A stretch of 64,000 bases of DNA from RYN-230 sp963851025 (GTDB lineage: Bacteria > Actinomycetota > Actinomycetes > Streptosporangiales > Streptosporangiaceae), in contig CAWKOA010000016.1 of NCBI GenBank assembly GCA_963851025.1, forward strand, positions 186,001 to 250,000, in the 5' to 3' direction. The notes below the pieces were generated by a model. The model saw only the letters and a program-made list of their open reading frames with translations. It was not told the origin of the DNA and did not search any database. The position numbers were made by a program, and so were the translations under genes. This document shows, one piece after another, positions 35,729 to 43,101 of this stretch (its first letter is position 1; the number at the start of each line of letters is the position of its first letter).

Positions 35729-37593
35729 ATGAACATCGCTTCAGCACCCATTAATCTTGATCACCCAGGTACTTATCTGCACTGGTCGATCTTCACGGTT
35801 TCGGTCGCCAATCTGGTCCTGATCGCGGTCATGGTGGTGATCTTCGGCGCGGCCCTGCTGCTGCCCTTCCCCAAGGGGCGCACGTATCCGCCGTCCCCGG
35901 CCGAGGCGGGACCACCCGGCGCCGACGACGACGCACCGCCGGCGGCGGTCGATGAGGACGCGGACATGTGGACCAACAAGGTCCGCCGGTTCGCCACCCG
36001 GGTCCTGCCGCCCGGCAAGCTGCTGCCCGACCGCCAGCCCGCCTACGTCGCTTCCTGGATCTACGTGTTCGGCGTGGGCAGCCTGGCCGCGTTCGGCGTG
36101 GCGGTCGTGTCCGGATTCGCCCTGGCCCTCGGTGGCCCCGACTGGTGGCACTACAACCCGGTTGGCCACTTCTTCAACAGCCTGCACCTGTGGAGCATCG
36201 AGCTGTTCATGGCGCTGCTGGTGATCCACCTCTGGGGCAAGTTCTGGATGGCCGCCTGGCGCGGAAGGCGGGCCATGACCTGGATCACCGGCGTGCTCGC
36301 CTTCCTCTTCTCGGTCGTCGAGTGCTTCACCGGGTACGTTTCCCAGCAGAATTTCGACTCACAATGGATCTCGGCCAGCGGAAAGGACGCCTTCAACCCG
36401 GTCGGGGTCGGCGCCTTCTTCAACATCATGAACTTCGGCCAGATGCTGATGTGGCACATCGTGCTCATCCCGATCGTGCTGGTCGCGTTCATCGGCGCGC
36501 ACGTCCTGCTGGTCCGGGTCCGCGGCGTTTCGCACCCGCTTCCGGCGAGCCGTCCGCCTGCCGGGCCGTGGCAGCTACCGGCAGCGCCTTCGCGCCCTGC
36601 GCGCGAAGGATGCGGCCCCCTGGCGCGGGCCGACCCGGCGCTACGACATCCTCAAGGAAGGCACCATCGCCGGGGTGATCATCCTGGCGCTCACGCTCGG
36701 CCTGTCCTTCCTCCTGTCCTCCCCTGACGTGCCCTCGGTCACCGTCCAGAACTGGGCCAAGGTGGCCCCGGCCGACTTCCTGGCCACCTCGGCCACCGAG
36801 CTCAACGGCACCAGCGGAAGCGCTACCTACGGGCCGCCGTACAACCACGGCACGGGCAGCGTGCAGAAGCTGCTGTTCTCGCCGGCCCAGCTGGTCGGGG
36901 TCCGGCAGCCGCTCTACCCGGCGCAGGACTTCGTTATTCACCCGCTGAGCACGATCTCCTCCACCAACCCGGCGCTCGCCGCCGCGCTGGCCACCTACCG
37001 GGCCGCGCCGCGCGCGCAGCAGCTCAGCTGGGCCAACGCCTACGCCAGCGCCGTCACCAAGGTGAAGTTCGTCGGCGGCGCCCCGGTCGTCCCGGCCGCC
37101 GCGGACGGGCCGGTGCCGGTGATGATGGCCAACGAGCTGACCATGGCCCGCAGCGGGGCCCTGGACGCCGGCCTCATCTCCAAGGAGCCGTTCTACGGCA
37201 CCAACTTCACCGCACCGCTGCTGTTCATGAACGACGGGGCCTACTTCGCCAACCGGGCGGCGGCCGAGCACCTGTCGGGCGAGCAGTGGGGCGTGATGAA
37301 CGAGACCGGCAGCTACCCCGGCCAGCCGTGGCTGTGGCTGTACACGATGTGGTACCAGCTCCCGGGCTGTCAGCAGCTCGGCCAACGCGGACATGATCGC
37401 GGTCTACATGACCGGCCTGGCCACCCTGCTGCTGCTCTGCGTGCCGTTCATCCCCGGCCTGCGGGACGTGCCGCGGCTGATCCCCGTGCACCGGCTGATC
37501 TGGCGCCGCTGGAGCGAGCCGGGCAGTGACGGGACCCCTCCCCCGGCCGGGAAGGCCGGCCCGGTCAACAGTGCCACCGCCGGCAAGTCCTGA
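35729..37593 (+). CDS. Orphan cytochrome b-like membrane protein (two frameshifts)
   Basis: The N-terminal half is a four-helix cytochrome b domain with two pairs of haem-ligand histidines 14 residues apart (in NSLHLWSIELFMALLVIHLW and MWHIVLIPIVLVAFIGAHVL). The C-terminal half has a membrane segment (GVIILALTLGLSFLLS), a large extracytoplasmic part and a last membrane segment (MTGLATLLLLCVPFIPG). It resembles the cytochrome b subunit of bc1-type complexes but has no Rieske or cytochrome c1 gene nearby. It may pass electrons from quinol to another acceptor under low oxygen. The frame moves by one base near 36520-36570 and again near 37368; both joins restore family-like sequence. ATG 35729 follows TAGGAGA; paired DevR-box-like sites precede it. 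Confidence 0.78.
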
Positions 37594-37604
37594 AGGAGAA
37601 CGTG

Positions 37605-38615
37605 ATGCGAGCAGCAGTAGTCCGCGAGTTCGGCGCCCCTCTGGTCATCGAGGAGCGGCGGATTCCCGAGCCCGGCCCGGGCCAGGTGGTGGTCCGGCTG
37701 GAAGCCTCCGGGCTGTGCCACACCGACATCCACGCCGCCCAGGGAGACTGGCCGGTCAAGCCCGCTCCCCCGTTCGTGCCCGGCCACGAGGGAGTCGGCA
37801 TCGTGCACGCGGCCGGCCAGGGCGTGACCAGCCCGCAGGTCGGGCAGCGGGTCGCCGTGCCCTGGCTGGGCTACGCGTGCGGCACCTGCGAGCACTGCCT
37901 GACCGGGTGGGAGACGCTGTGCCTGAAGCAGCAGAACACCGGCTACTCGGTCGACGGCGGCTTCGCTGAGTACTTCCTCGCGGAGGCGGCCTTCGCCGCG
38001 CCGGTCCCGGACGGCATCGACCCGGTCAACGCCGCCCCGCTGACCTGCGCGGGTGTCACCACCTACAAGGCCGTCAAGGTGGGCAACGTCCGCCCCGGCG
38101 ACCTGGTGGCCATCTCCGGCATCGGCGGCCTCGGGCATCTCGCCCTGCAGTACGCCAAGATCTTCGGTGGCACCGTGGCCGCCATCGACATCACCGACGA
38201 GAAACTGCAGCTGGCCACCGACCTCGGGGCGGACCTGGTCATCGACGCCCGGGCCGAGGACCCGGCCGCGCTGCTGCACGCGCACGGCGGGGCGAGCGTG
38301 GCGATCGGGCTGGCCGTGGACGACAAGTCCTTCGCGACCGCCTACGCCGGCCTGCGCCGCGGCGGCCGGCTCGTGCTGGTCGCCCTGCCCGCGGCCGGCA
38401 CGCTGCAGATCCCGGTCTTCGACACCGTGCTCAACGGCACGTCGGTGATCGGGTCGATCGTGGGCACCCGGGCCGATCTGGCCACCGTGTTCGCCCTGCA
38501 CCGGCAGGGCCGGACCCGGGTGGTGTCCGAGACCCGCCCGCTGGAGGCGGTCAACGAGTGCATCGATGAGGTCCTGCACGGCAAGACCAGGGCGCGCATC
38601 GTGCTCCAGCCCTGA
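37605..38615 (+). CDS. Zinc-dependent alcohol dehydrogenase (AdhP-like)
   Basis: This is a medium-chain alcohol dehydrogenase with 336 residues that interconverts primary alcohols and aldehydes with NAD(H). The catalytic zinc ligands are Cys38 (GLCHTD), His61-Glu62 (PGHEGVG) and a cysteine near residue 149 (TCAG). The structural zinc cysteines are 92, 95, 98 and 106 (CGTCEHCLTGWETLC). The cofactor loop GIGGLGHLALQYA completes the picture. In this island its likely use is to regenerate NAD by reducing acetaldehyde when oxygen is short. It follows the cytochrome b gene by 11 bases with GAAGGAG between, so both share the DevR-box-like promoter. A hairpin follows its stop. Confidence 0.9.
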   Translation: MRAAVVREFGAPLVIEERRIPEPGPGQVVVRLEASGLCHTDIHAAQGDWPVKPAPPFVPGHEGVGIVHAAGQGVTSPQVGQRVAVPWLGYACGTCEHCLTGWETLCLKQQNTGYSVDGGFAEYFLAEAAFAAPVPDGIDPVNAAPLTCAGVTTYKAVKVGNVRPGDLVAISGIGGLGHLALQYAKIFGGTVAAIDITDEKLQLATDLGADLVIDARAEDPAALLHAHGGASVAIGLAVDDKSFATAYAGLRRGGRLVLVALPAAGTLQIPVFDTVLNGTSVIGSIVGTRADLATVFALHRQGRTRVVSETRPLEAVNECIDEVLHGKTRARIVLQP

Positions 38616-38660
38616 CCAGGCCAGCACTTGACCAGGCCAGCACTTGACCAGGCCAGGTTC
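38612..38660 (+). repeat. 17-base tandem repeat after adh
   Basis: The unit TGACCAGGCCAGCACT is repeated two and a half times, beginning in the stop codon of the alcohol dehydrogenase gene. It is probably a small slippage product. Confidence 0.7.
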
Positions 38661-38699
38661 CTGGGGCGGTCGCCTGCGCGGCGCGGGCGGCCGCCCCAG
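38661..38699 (+). terminator. GC-rich hairpin after adh
   Basis: CTGGGGCGG (38661-38669) and CCGCCCCAG (38691-38699) form a perfect 9-bp stem whose loop can pair further (GCGCGG and neighbours). It is likely the terminator of the cytochrome b-adh unit; there is no T-tract. Confidence 0.55.
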
Positions 38700-38845
38700 C
38701 CTGTCCGGGAGGGCCCGTGTTGACGGCGGTCGCCACCCTGGCCATAATTCCTGGACGCGGGCCGCCCCCAGGGCGGAACGCGCCCCCCAGGACGTAGCCC
38801 AGCAGCGCGGCTACCTCTGTCGCACATGGCAGCGGGAGTAACGCC

Positions 38846-39274
38846 GTGCTCACACACGAACCGGGCGAAGGCCGGGCCGGCCAGGCCAGGCGGTCCCCGG
38901 CCGCGGACGGCTGGCCAGGCCGCCCGGACCAGGAGGTTCTCGACGCCGCCCGGTTCCGGCTTTCCGCCCGGGACGGGATCCCCGTCGCCGATCCGTCGCT
39001 CGCGCGCACGCTGGACGACGTCCGGGCCGTGGCCGGGGTCCGCGTGGCCGCCCGTTACGGGACCCAGCCACCCCCCGGGCCACTGGATCTCGGGGCCAGC
39101 CTGGTCCTGGTCGGCAACCTGCGGCTCTGCCTCGACGCGGTCGAGGCCGACCTGCTCGGCGCCGCCTCGGACCTGGGCATGAGCTGGGACCTGATCGCGG
39201 CCATCCTCGGTATCCCGGCCGACGATGCCCGGCTCCGGCTGAGCGAGCTGCGCGCCCGGCCCGACCCCCGCTAA
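38846..39274 (+). CDS. Hypothetical protein, possible helix-turn-helix
   Basis: This 142-residue soluble protein is not one I recognise. The first 30 residues are disordered. The middle part contains DPSLARTLDDVRAVAGVRVA, and the C-terminal third (DLGMSWDLIAAILGIPADDA) looks like a helix-turn-helix in which LIAAILGIPADDARLRLSEL would be the recognition region. A DNA-binding role is a guess. The GTG at 38846 follows GGGAG. Two strong hairpins stand right after the stop, so it is a single-gene unit. Confidence 0.6.
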   Translation: MLTHEPGEGRAGQARRSPAADGWPGRPDQEVLDAARFRLSARDGIPVADPSLARTLDDVRAVAGVRVAARYGTQPPPGPLDLGASLVLVGNLRLCLDAVEADLLGAASDLGMSWDLIAAILGIPADDARLRLSELRARPDPR

Positions 39275-39346
39275 GGCGTGTCCACGAGACACGCCTGAGC
39301 CGTGGCCAGGTCATGACGCGTTCGGGGGCCGCGTCATGACCTGGCC
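39274..39346. terminator. Two consecutive hairpins
   Basis: AGGCGTGTC/GACACGCCT (39274-39296) overlaps the stop codon of the preceding gene. It is followed by a perfect 17-bp stem (GGCCAGGTCATGACGCG at 39304-39320 and its complement at 39330-39346) with a 9-base loop. Their place between genes suggests termination; the second one could also work on the other strand. Confidence 0.7.
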
Positions 39347-39441
39347 CGCAAGCACCCCGGTCCCCCCGTTTGAACCTCGTTCCCGGAGGCAGATAACACT
39401 GACGGACAAGACGTACACAGTCCGGACAGGGGACGTGCGCA

Positions 39442-40209
39442 GTGGAGCAGGAGATGCCGCCAGCGCCGCCCGGCGAGCGGTACGAGGATCTCATCGAGGT
39501 CTTCACGGTGCTCAGCCGGACGCTGGCCGAAGATGAATCCGTTCACGACACCTTGCAGAGCGTCCTGGCGCTGGCCCTGCGGCTGGTCCCAGGGTGCAGC
39601 GCGGCGAGCGTGACGGTGCTGGACGAGCAGGGCCATCCGGGGACGATCGCCGCCACCGACGAGGCCACCCGTGAACTGGACCGCCGGCAGTACCTCCTGC
39701 ACGACGGTCCCTGCCTGGACGCGGCCCGGCGTCAGCAGGTGAACCGCTGGAACCTGGCCGAGGCGGAGCAGCGGTGGCCGGACTTCACCAGCCTGGCCAA
39801 GGAGCTGGGCTTGCGCAGCTACCTCGCCGCCGGCCTCGGCCTGGGTGACCAGCGGCTCGGGGCCCTGAACCTGAGCAGCCACGACACCGACGGCTTCAGC
39901 AAGCTCGACGAAGGGCTGGTCTCGCTGTTCATCGCGCCCGCCGCGGCCGCCATCGTGACCATGACCCGGTACGCGCGGGCCCGCGACCTGGCTGGCCAGC
40001 TCAACCAGGCGCTCCGGTCCCGGGCCGTCATCGACCAGGCTCTCGGGATCATCATGGCCGAGTCGAAGATCGATGCGGAACGGGCCTTCGCGGTGCTCAG
40101 CCGGGCCTCGAACAACCGGCGGATGAAGCTGAGGGACCTGGCCGCCGAGATCGTCACCCGGGTCAGCGGGCAGGCGCCCGCCGAGTACGCGGGCGAGCCC
40201 CAGGCCTGA
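39442..40209 (+). CDS. GAF-ANTAR transcription antitermination regulator
   Basis: The 255-residue protein has a GAF sensor domain (about residues 15-165, with CSAASVTVLDEQGHPG and DGPCLDAARRQQ) and a C-terminal ANTAR domain (about residues 180-240; LNQALRSRAVIDQALGIIMA, then AFAVLSRASNNRRMKLRDLA). ANTAR domains bind paired RNA hairpins and prevent transcription termination. The GAF domain presumably senses a small ligand or redox state. The target RNA is unknown; the strong hairpins at 35502, 39304 and 41447 in the same island are worth testing as partners, which is speculation. The GTG at 39442 is the likely start. Confidence 0.87.
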   Translation: MEQEMPPAPPGERYEDLIEVFTVLSRTLAEDESVHDTLQSVLALALRLVPGCSAASVTVLDEQGHPGTIAATDEATRELDRRQYLLHDGPCLDAARRQQVNRWNLAEAEQRWPDFTSLAKELGLRSYLAAGLGLGDQRLGALNLSSHDTDGFSKLDEGLVSLFIAPAAAAIVTMTRYARARDLAGQLNQALRSRAVIDQALGIIMAESKIDAERAFAVLSRASNNRRMKLRDLAAEIVTRVSGQAPAEYAGEPQA

Positions 40210-40295
40210 TCCCGCCCCTGGTCCAGCCGGGCCAAAGTACGATACGCACTACCACGGGCCCGCAGGGCCCCGGCCGGGCGGGTCCCAGGAGGCTG

Positions 40296-40844
40296 ATGAA
40301 CCAGGACACGGTTCAGCTCGATGAGGCGCAGCCGGGCGCGGCCCGGCCGGGCCCCGGCACCGCCCGGGGCCCCGCGGTCGCCCCGGCGGATCTGCAGCAG
40401 GCGGAAGCCGGGCTGTCGGTCTTGCTCGAGGCCTGGCAGCGGGCCATCGAGGAGCTGGGCGCGATGCTGCCGCCCGCCCAGGTCCGCGCGCTGCTCGCCA
40501 TCGAGGCCGGGACCGGCCTGAACGTGACCGGCCTGGCCCGGACGCTGGGCACCTCCCCCTCGGCCACCAGCCGCCTGTGTGACCGCCTGGTCGCGGCCGG
40601 CCTGCTGGCCCGCGTACCCGCCGCCAGCCGCCGCGAGATCCTGCTGCAGCTGACCGGGTCCGGCCAGCGGCTGGCCGCCTGGATCCAGGATCAGCGGCGG
40701 GCCGCGCTGACCCGGGTGCTGGAGTCGCTCAGCCCGGGCGGGCGGGCGGACCTGGCCCGCGGGCTCAGCGAGCTGCTCTTACCGGAGCGGCAGCGCCCGG
40801 CGTCCGGCGCCCGGCCGCAGGCGCTCCGCCCAGCACTCAGGTGA
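40296..40844 (+). CDS. MarR family transcriptional regulator
   Basis: This 182-residue protein has a MarR winged helix: the scaffold VRALLAIEAGTGLNVTGLAR, the recognition helix TSPSATSRLCDRLVAAGL and the wing RVPAASRREILLQLTGSG. The first 35 residues are Pro/Ala-rich and disordered. CAGGAGG precedes the ATG. Its target may be its own promoter or the neighbouring genes; no clear palindrome was found in the short gap upstream. The last nine bases overlap the convergent cNMP-binding gene. It is probably co-transcribed with the GAF-ANTAR gene 86 bases upstream. Confidence 0.85.
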   Translation: MNQDTVQLDEAQPGAARPGPGTARGPAVAPADLQQAEAGLSVLLEAWQRAIEELGAMLPPAQVRALLAIEAGTGLNVTGLARTLGTSPSATSRLCDRLVAAGLLARVPAASRREILLQLTGSGQRLAAWIQDQRRAALTRVLESLSPGGRADLARGLSELLLPERQRPASGARPQALRPALR

Positions 40845-41361
40845 GCTGCGCCGAGGCCTCCAGGAGCTTGCCCCGGGTGACCTGCAGCCGGTGCAAGACC
40901 ACGCCCAGCACCCGCCGGGTGAACTCGTAACCGAAGACCGGATCCTCATCGCAGCAGCGCAGGACCGCGGCCGCATCGAATTCGAACGCCTCGGTGGGCT
41001 GGATCGCGAGCGCGCCAAACTGCCACTGGCAGGGCGGGAGGAACCAGGACAGGCCGACCATGTCGCCGCGGCCCAGCGTTTCCACGATCATCCGTCCCCG
41101 CCCGGGCACGTCCACGTCCAGCGCCACCTGGCCCGCCCGGATCAGCCAGAACTGGTGCGGCATCCGGCCCGCGGCGAAGAACCGGTGCCCGGCGGGCACA
41201 TCGACCAGGGAGGCGGCCCCGGCCAGCAGGCCGAGGTGGGCTCCGGGCATCCCGCGCAGGAACTGATGCCCGGCGAGCGCGGACGCGGGCACCGCGATCC
41301 GGCTGTTCAGCCGGGGATTAACTCCGGCGGGCTGCCCCGGCACCTGCTGTTGTCCGGTCAT
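40837..41361 (-). CDS. Cyclic nucleotide-binding domain protein without a DNA-binding domain
   Basis: This 174-residue protein is a single CAP-type cNMP-binding beta-barrel (about residues 45-155; VPAGHRFFAAGRMPHQFWLI, then GRGDMVGLSWFLPPCQWQFG) with a long C-terminal helix. The helix-turn-helix of Crp/Fnr regulators is absent, so it cannot act as a usual transcription factor and may instead modulate a partner. The motif for cAMP phosphate binding is not classical, so another ligand is possible. GGAGGAG lies 5 bases before the ATG at 41361; the open frame to 41601 crosses the GAPDH terminator and is rejected. It lies downstream of GAPDH on the same strand. Confidence 0.8.
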   Translation of the reverse strand: MTGQQQVPGQPAGVNPRLNSRIAVPASALAGHQFLRGMPGAHLGLLAGAASLVDVPAGHRFFAAGRMPHQFWLIRAGQVALDVDVPGRGRMIVETLGRGDMVGLSWFLPPCQWQFGALAIQPTEAFEFDAAAVLRCCDEDPVFGYEFTRRVLGVVLHRLQVTRGKLLEASAQLT

Positions 41362-41446
41362 GGCTGCTCCTCCCCCGGGCGCCCACCCGCCGGGGCGCCT
41401 GTCACAGGACAGGTACCCCGTCCGGCGGCCCGGCACGGCTGTGCTA

Positions 41447-41469
41447 GCCCGGGGGAACGGCCCCCGGGC
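41447..41469 (-). terminator. Hairpin directly after gap
   Basis: GCCCGGGGG and CCCCCGGGC form a perfect 9-bp stem around AACGG, two bases after the GAPDH stop on the minus strand. It separates GAPDH from the cNMP-binding gene and is probably a terminator or attenuator. Confidence 0.65.
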
Positions 41470-41471
41470 GG

Positions 41472-42473
41472 CTAGCGCTGAGAGCCGACCAGCACCGCCA
41501 GGTCGTACAGGCGGCAGGTGTAGCCCCACTCGTTGTCGTACCAGCCAAACACCTTGGCCAGCGTGCCCGACGCCTGGGTCAGGCCCGAGTCGAACACGCA
41601 CGAGGCACTGTCCCCGATGATGTCCCGGGACACCAGCGGGTCCGTGCTGTAGCGCACGATCCCGGCCAGCGGCCCCTCGGCCGCCCGGCGGAACGCGTCG
41701 TTGATGTCGGCGGCAGGCGCCTCACGCTCCAGCACGACCGCGAGGTCGGTCAGCGACCCGTCCTCGACCGGGACGCGGAGCGCGACCCCGTCCAGCCGCC
41801 CGGCCAGCTCGGGGATGACCGACCCGGTCGCGCGGGCGGCGCCCGTGGTCGTGGGGATGATGCTCACCGCGGCGCTGCGGGCCCGGCGCAGGTCCTTGTG
41901 CGGCCCGTCGAGCAGCATCTGGTCGCCGGTGTAGGCGTGCACCGTGGTCATGAACCCGCGGACCAGGCCGAACTCGTCGTTAAGGATCTTCGCCATCGGG
42001 GCCACGCAGTTCGTGGTGCAGGAGGCGTTGGAGATGATGTCGTGCCGCCGCGGGTCGTACTGGGATTCGTTGATCCCCAGCACCACGGTGAGGTCCACGC
42101 CCTTGCCCGGGACCGACAGCAGGACCTTCCGGGCCCCGCCCTTGAGGTGGAGCGCAATGTCGTCCCGGGTCCGGAACTTGCCGGTGGACTCGATCACGGT
42201 GTCCACCCCGAGGCCGGCCCAGTCGATCGCGGCCGGGTCACGGTGCGCGGACACTGCGATCCGGCGCCCGCCCACCAGGATGGCGTCGTCGGCGTGACCG
42301 ACCTCGGTGCCGAGCCGGCCGTAGGTCGAGTCGAAGGCGAGCAGGTGAGCCAGCGTGGCCGCGTCCGTGATGTCGTTGATCGCGACGACCTCGATGTCGT
42401 CACGCTCCAGGGACCTGCGCACGAACGCACGCCCGATCCGCCCGAAACCGTTGATTCCTACCCGCACTGCCAT
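41472..42473 (-). CDS. gap: Glyceraldehyde-3-phosphate dehydrogenase, type I
   Basis: This enzyme oxidises glyceraldehyde 3-phosphate to 1,3-bisphosphoglycerate with NAD. The 333-residue protein has the NAD-binding GINGFGRIGR, the NAD-type Asn33-Asp34 after the second strand, the active-site Cys152 in SNASCTTNC and the end motif WYDNEWGYTCRL. The gene stands alone and is not part of a glycolytic operon. It sits in the hypoxia island and shares a DevR-box-like site with the divergent PPOX gene, so it is probably a second, low-oxygen GAPDH that works behind phosphoketolase. That role is inference. Confidence 0.93.
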   Translation of the reverse strand: MAVRVGINGFGRIGRAFVRRSLERDDIEVVAINDITDAATLAHLLAFDSTYGRLGTEVGHADDAILVGGRRIAVSAHRDPAAIDWAGLGVDTVIESTGKFRTRDDIALHLKGGARKVLLSVPGKGVDLTVVLGINESQYDPRRHDIISNASCTTNCVAPMAKILNDEFGLVRGFMTTVHAYTGDQMLLDGPHKDLRRARSAAVSIIPTTTGAARATGSVIPELAGRLDGVALRVPVEDGSLTDLAVVLEREAPAADINDAFRRAAEGPLAGIVRYSTDPLVSRDIIGDSASCVFDSGLTQASGTLAKVFGWYDNEWGYTCRLYDLAVLVGSQR

Positions 42474-42555
42474 GGGAACTCCCCTTGATCGCTGCTATAT
42501 CCCCAGCGTGCCGCGCCGCCCCCGGCGCGGCCATGGGCGTCCGGGACGTCTGCGG

Positions 42556-42569
42556 GGGACCTTTGGCCC
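42556..42569. promoter_or_regulatory. DevR-box-like site between gap and the PPOX gene
   Basis: GGGACCTTTGGCCC matches the DosR core at 11 of 14 positions and is nearly symmetric. It lies 83 bases before the gap start and 102 bases before the divergent PPOX gene, so it could serve both. Confidence 0.58.
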
Positions 42570-42670
42570 CTTACCCCGCGGGCCTGGACAGCGAAAGGCT
42601 TGCGGGCAAGGGGCAGGCCAGGTAGCGGGCAGGTCAGCCGGGGTCACCCGGCCGGCGCCCGGGAGGTGCG

Positions 42671-43090
42671 ATGACCACGGCGGGCACACGGAGGCTGGAA
42701 GCGCTGACCCGGGAGGAGTCGCTCCGGCTGCTGCACGGCGTCTCCGTGGGACGGCTGGTCTTCACCCATCAGGCGCTGCCGGCCATCCGGCCGGTCAACC
42801 ACGTGGTGGACGGCGACCAGGTGGTCATCCGGGCCTACCTGGGCACGGCCATCGCCACGGCCGTGGGCAGCAACACCGGGATGGTGGTCGCCTACGAGGC
42901 CGACCTCATCGACCCGGATACCCACCTGGGCTGGAGCGTGATCATCGTGGGCCGGGCGTCCCGCCTGTCCGAGGGGCCCGAGGCCGACCACTACCGGCAG
43001 CTCCTGCGGCCCTGGGTGGAGGGCAGCACCGACGACGTCATCGCGATCCGGGCGGACATGGTGGACGGCTTCCGGCTGGTCAGCGGCTGA
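42671..43090 (+). CDS. Pyridoxamine 5'-phosphate oxidase-fold (PPOX) flavin/F420-type protein
   Basis: This 139-residue protein has a split beta-barrel PPOX fold: EALTREESLRLLHGVSVGRL at the start, the core AIRPVNHVVDGDQVVIRAYL and the aromatic GWSVIIVGRASRL. Such proteins bind FMN or F420 and often reduce unknown substrates; several are DosR-regulated in mycobacteria. It is divergent from gap with a DevR-box-like site between. The ATG at 42671 follows GGGAGG. The cofactor cannot be told from sequence alone. Confidence 0.82.
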   Translation: MTTAGTRRLEALTREESLRLLHGVSVGRLVFTHQALPAIRPVNHVVDGDQVVIRAYLGTAIATAVGSNTGMVVAYEADLIDPDTHLGWSVIIVGRASRLSEGPEADHYRQLLRPWVEGSTDDVIAIRADMVDGFRLVSG

Positions 43091-43101
43091 GCCCGGCCGA
43101 C

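Noticed and set aside
39430..39443. GGGACGTGCGCAGT before the GAF-ANTAR gene as a DevR box
   Set aside because: Only 7 of 14 positions match, only one half is present, it overlaps the start codon and it has no partner at 22 bp.
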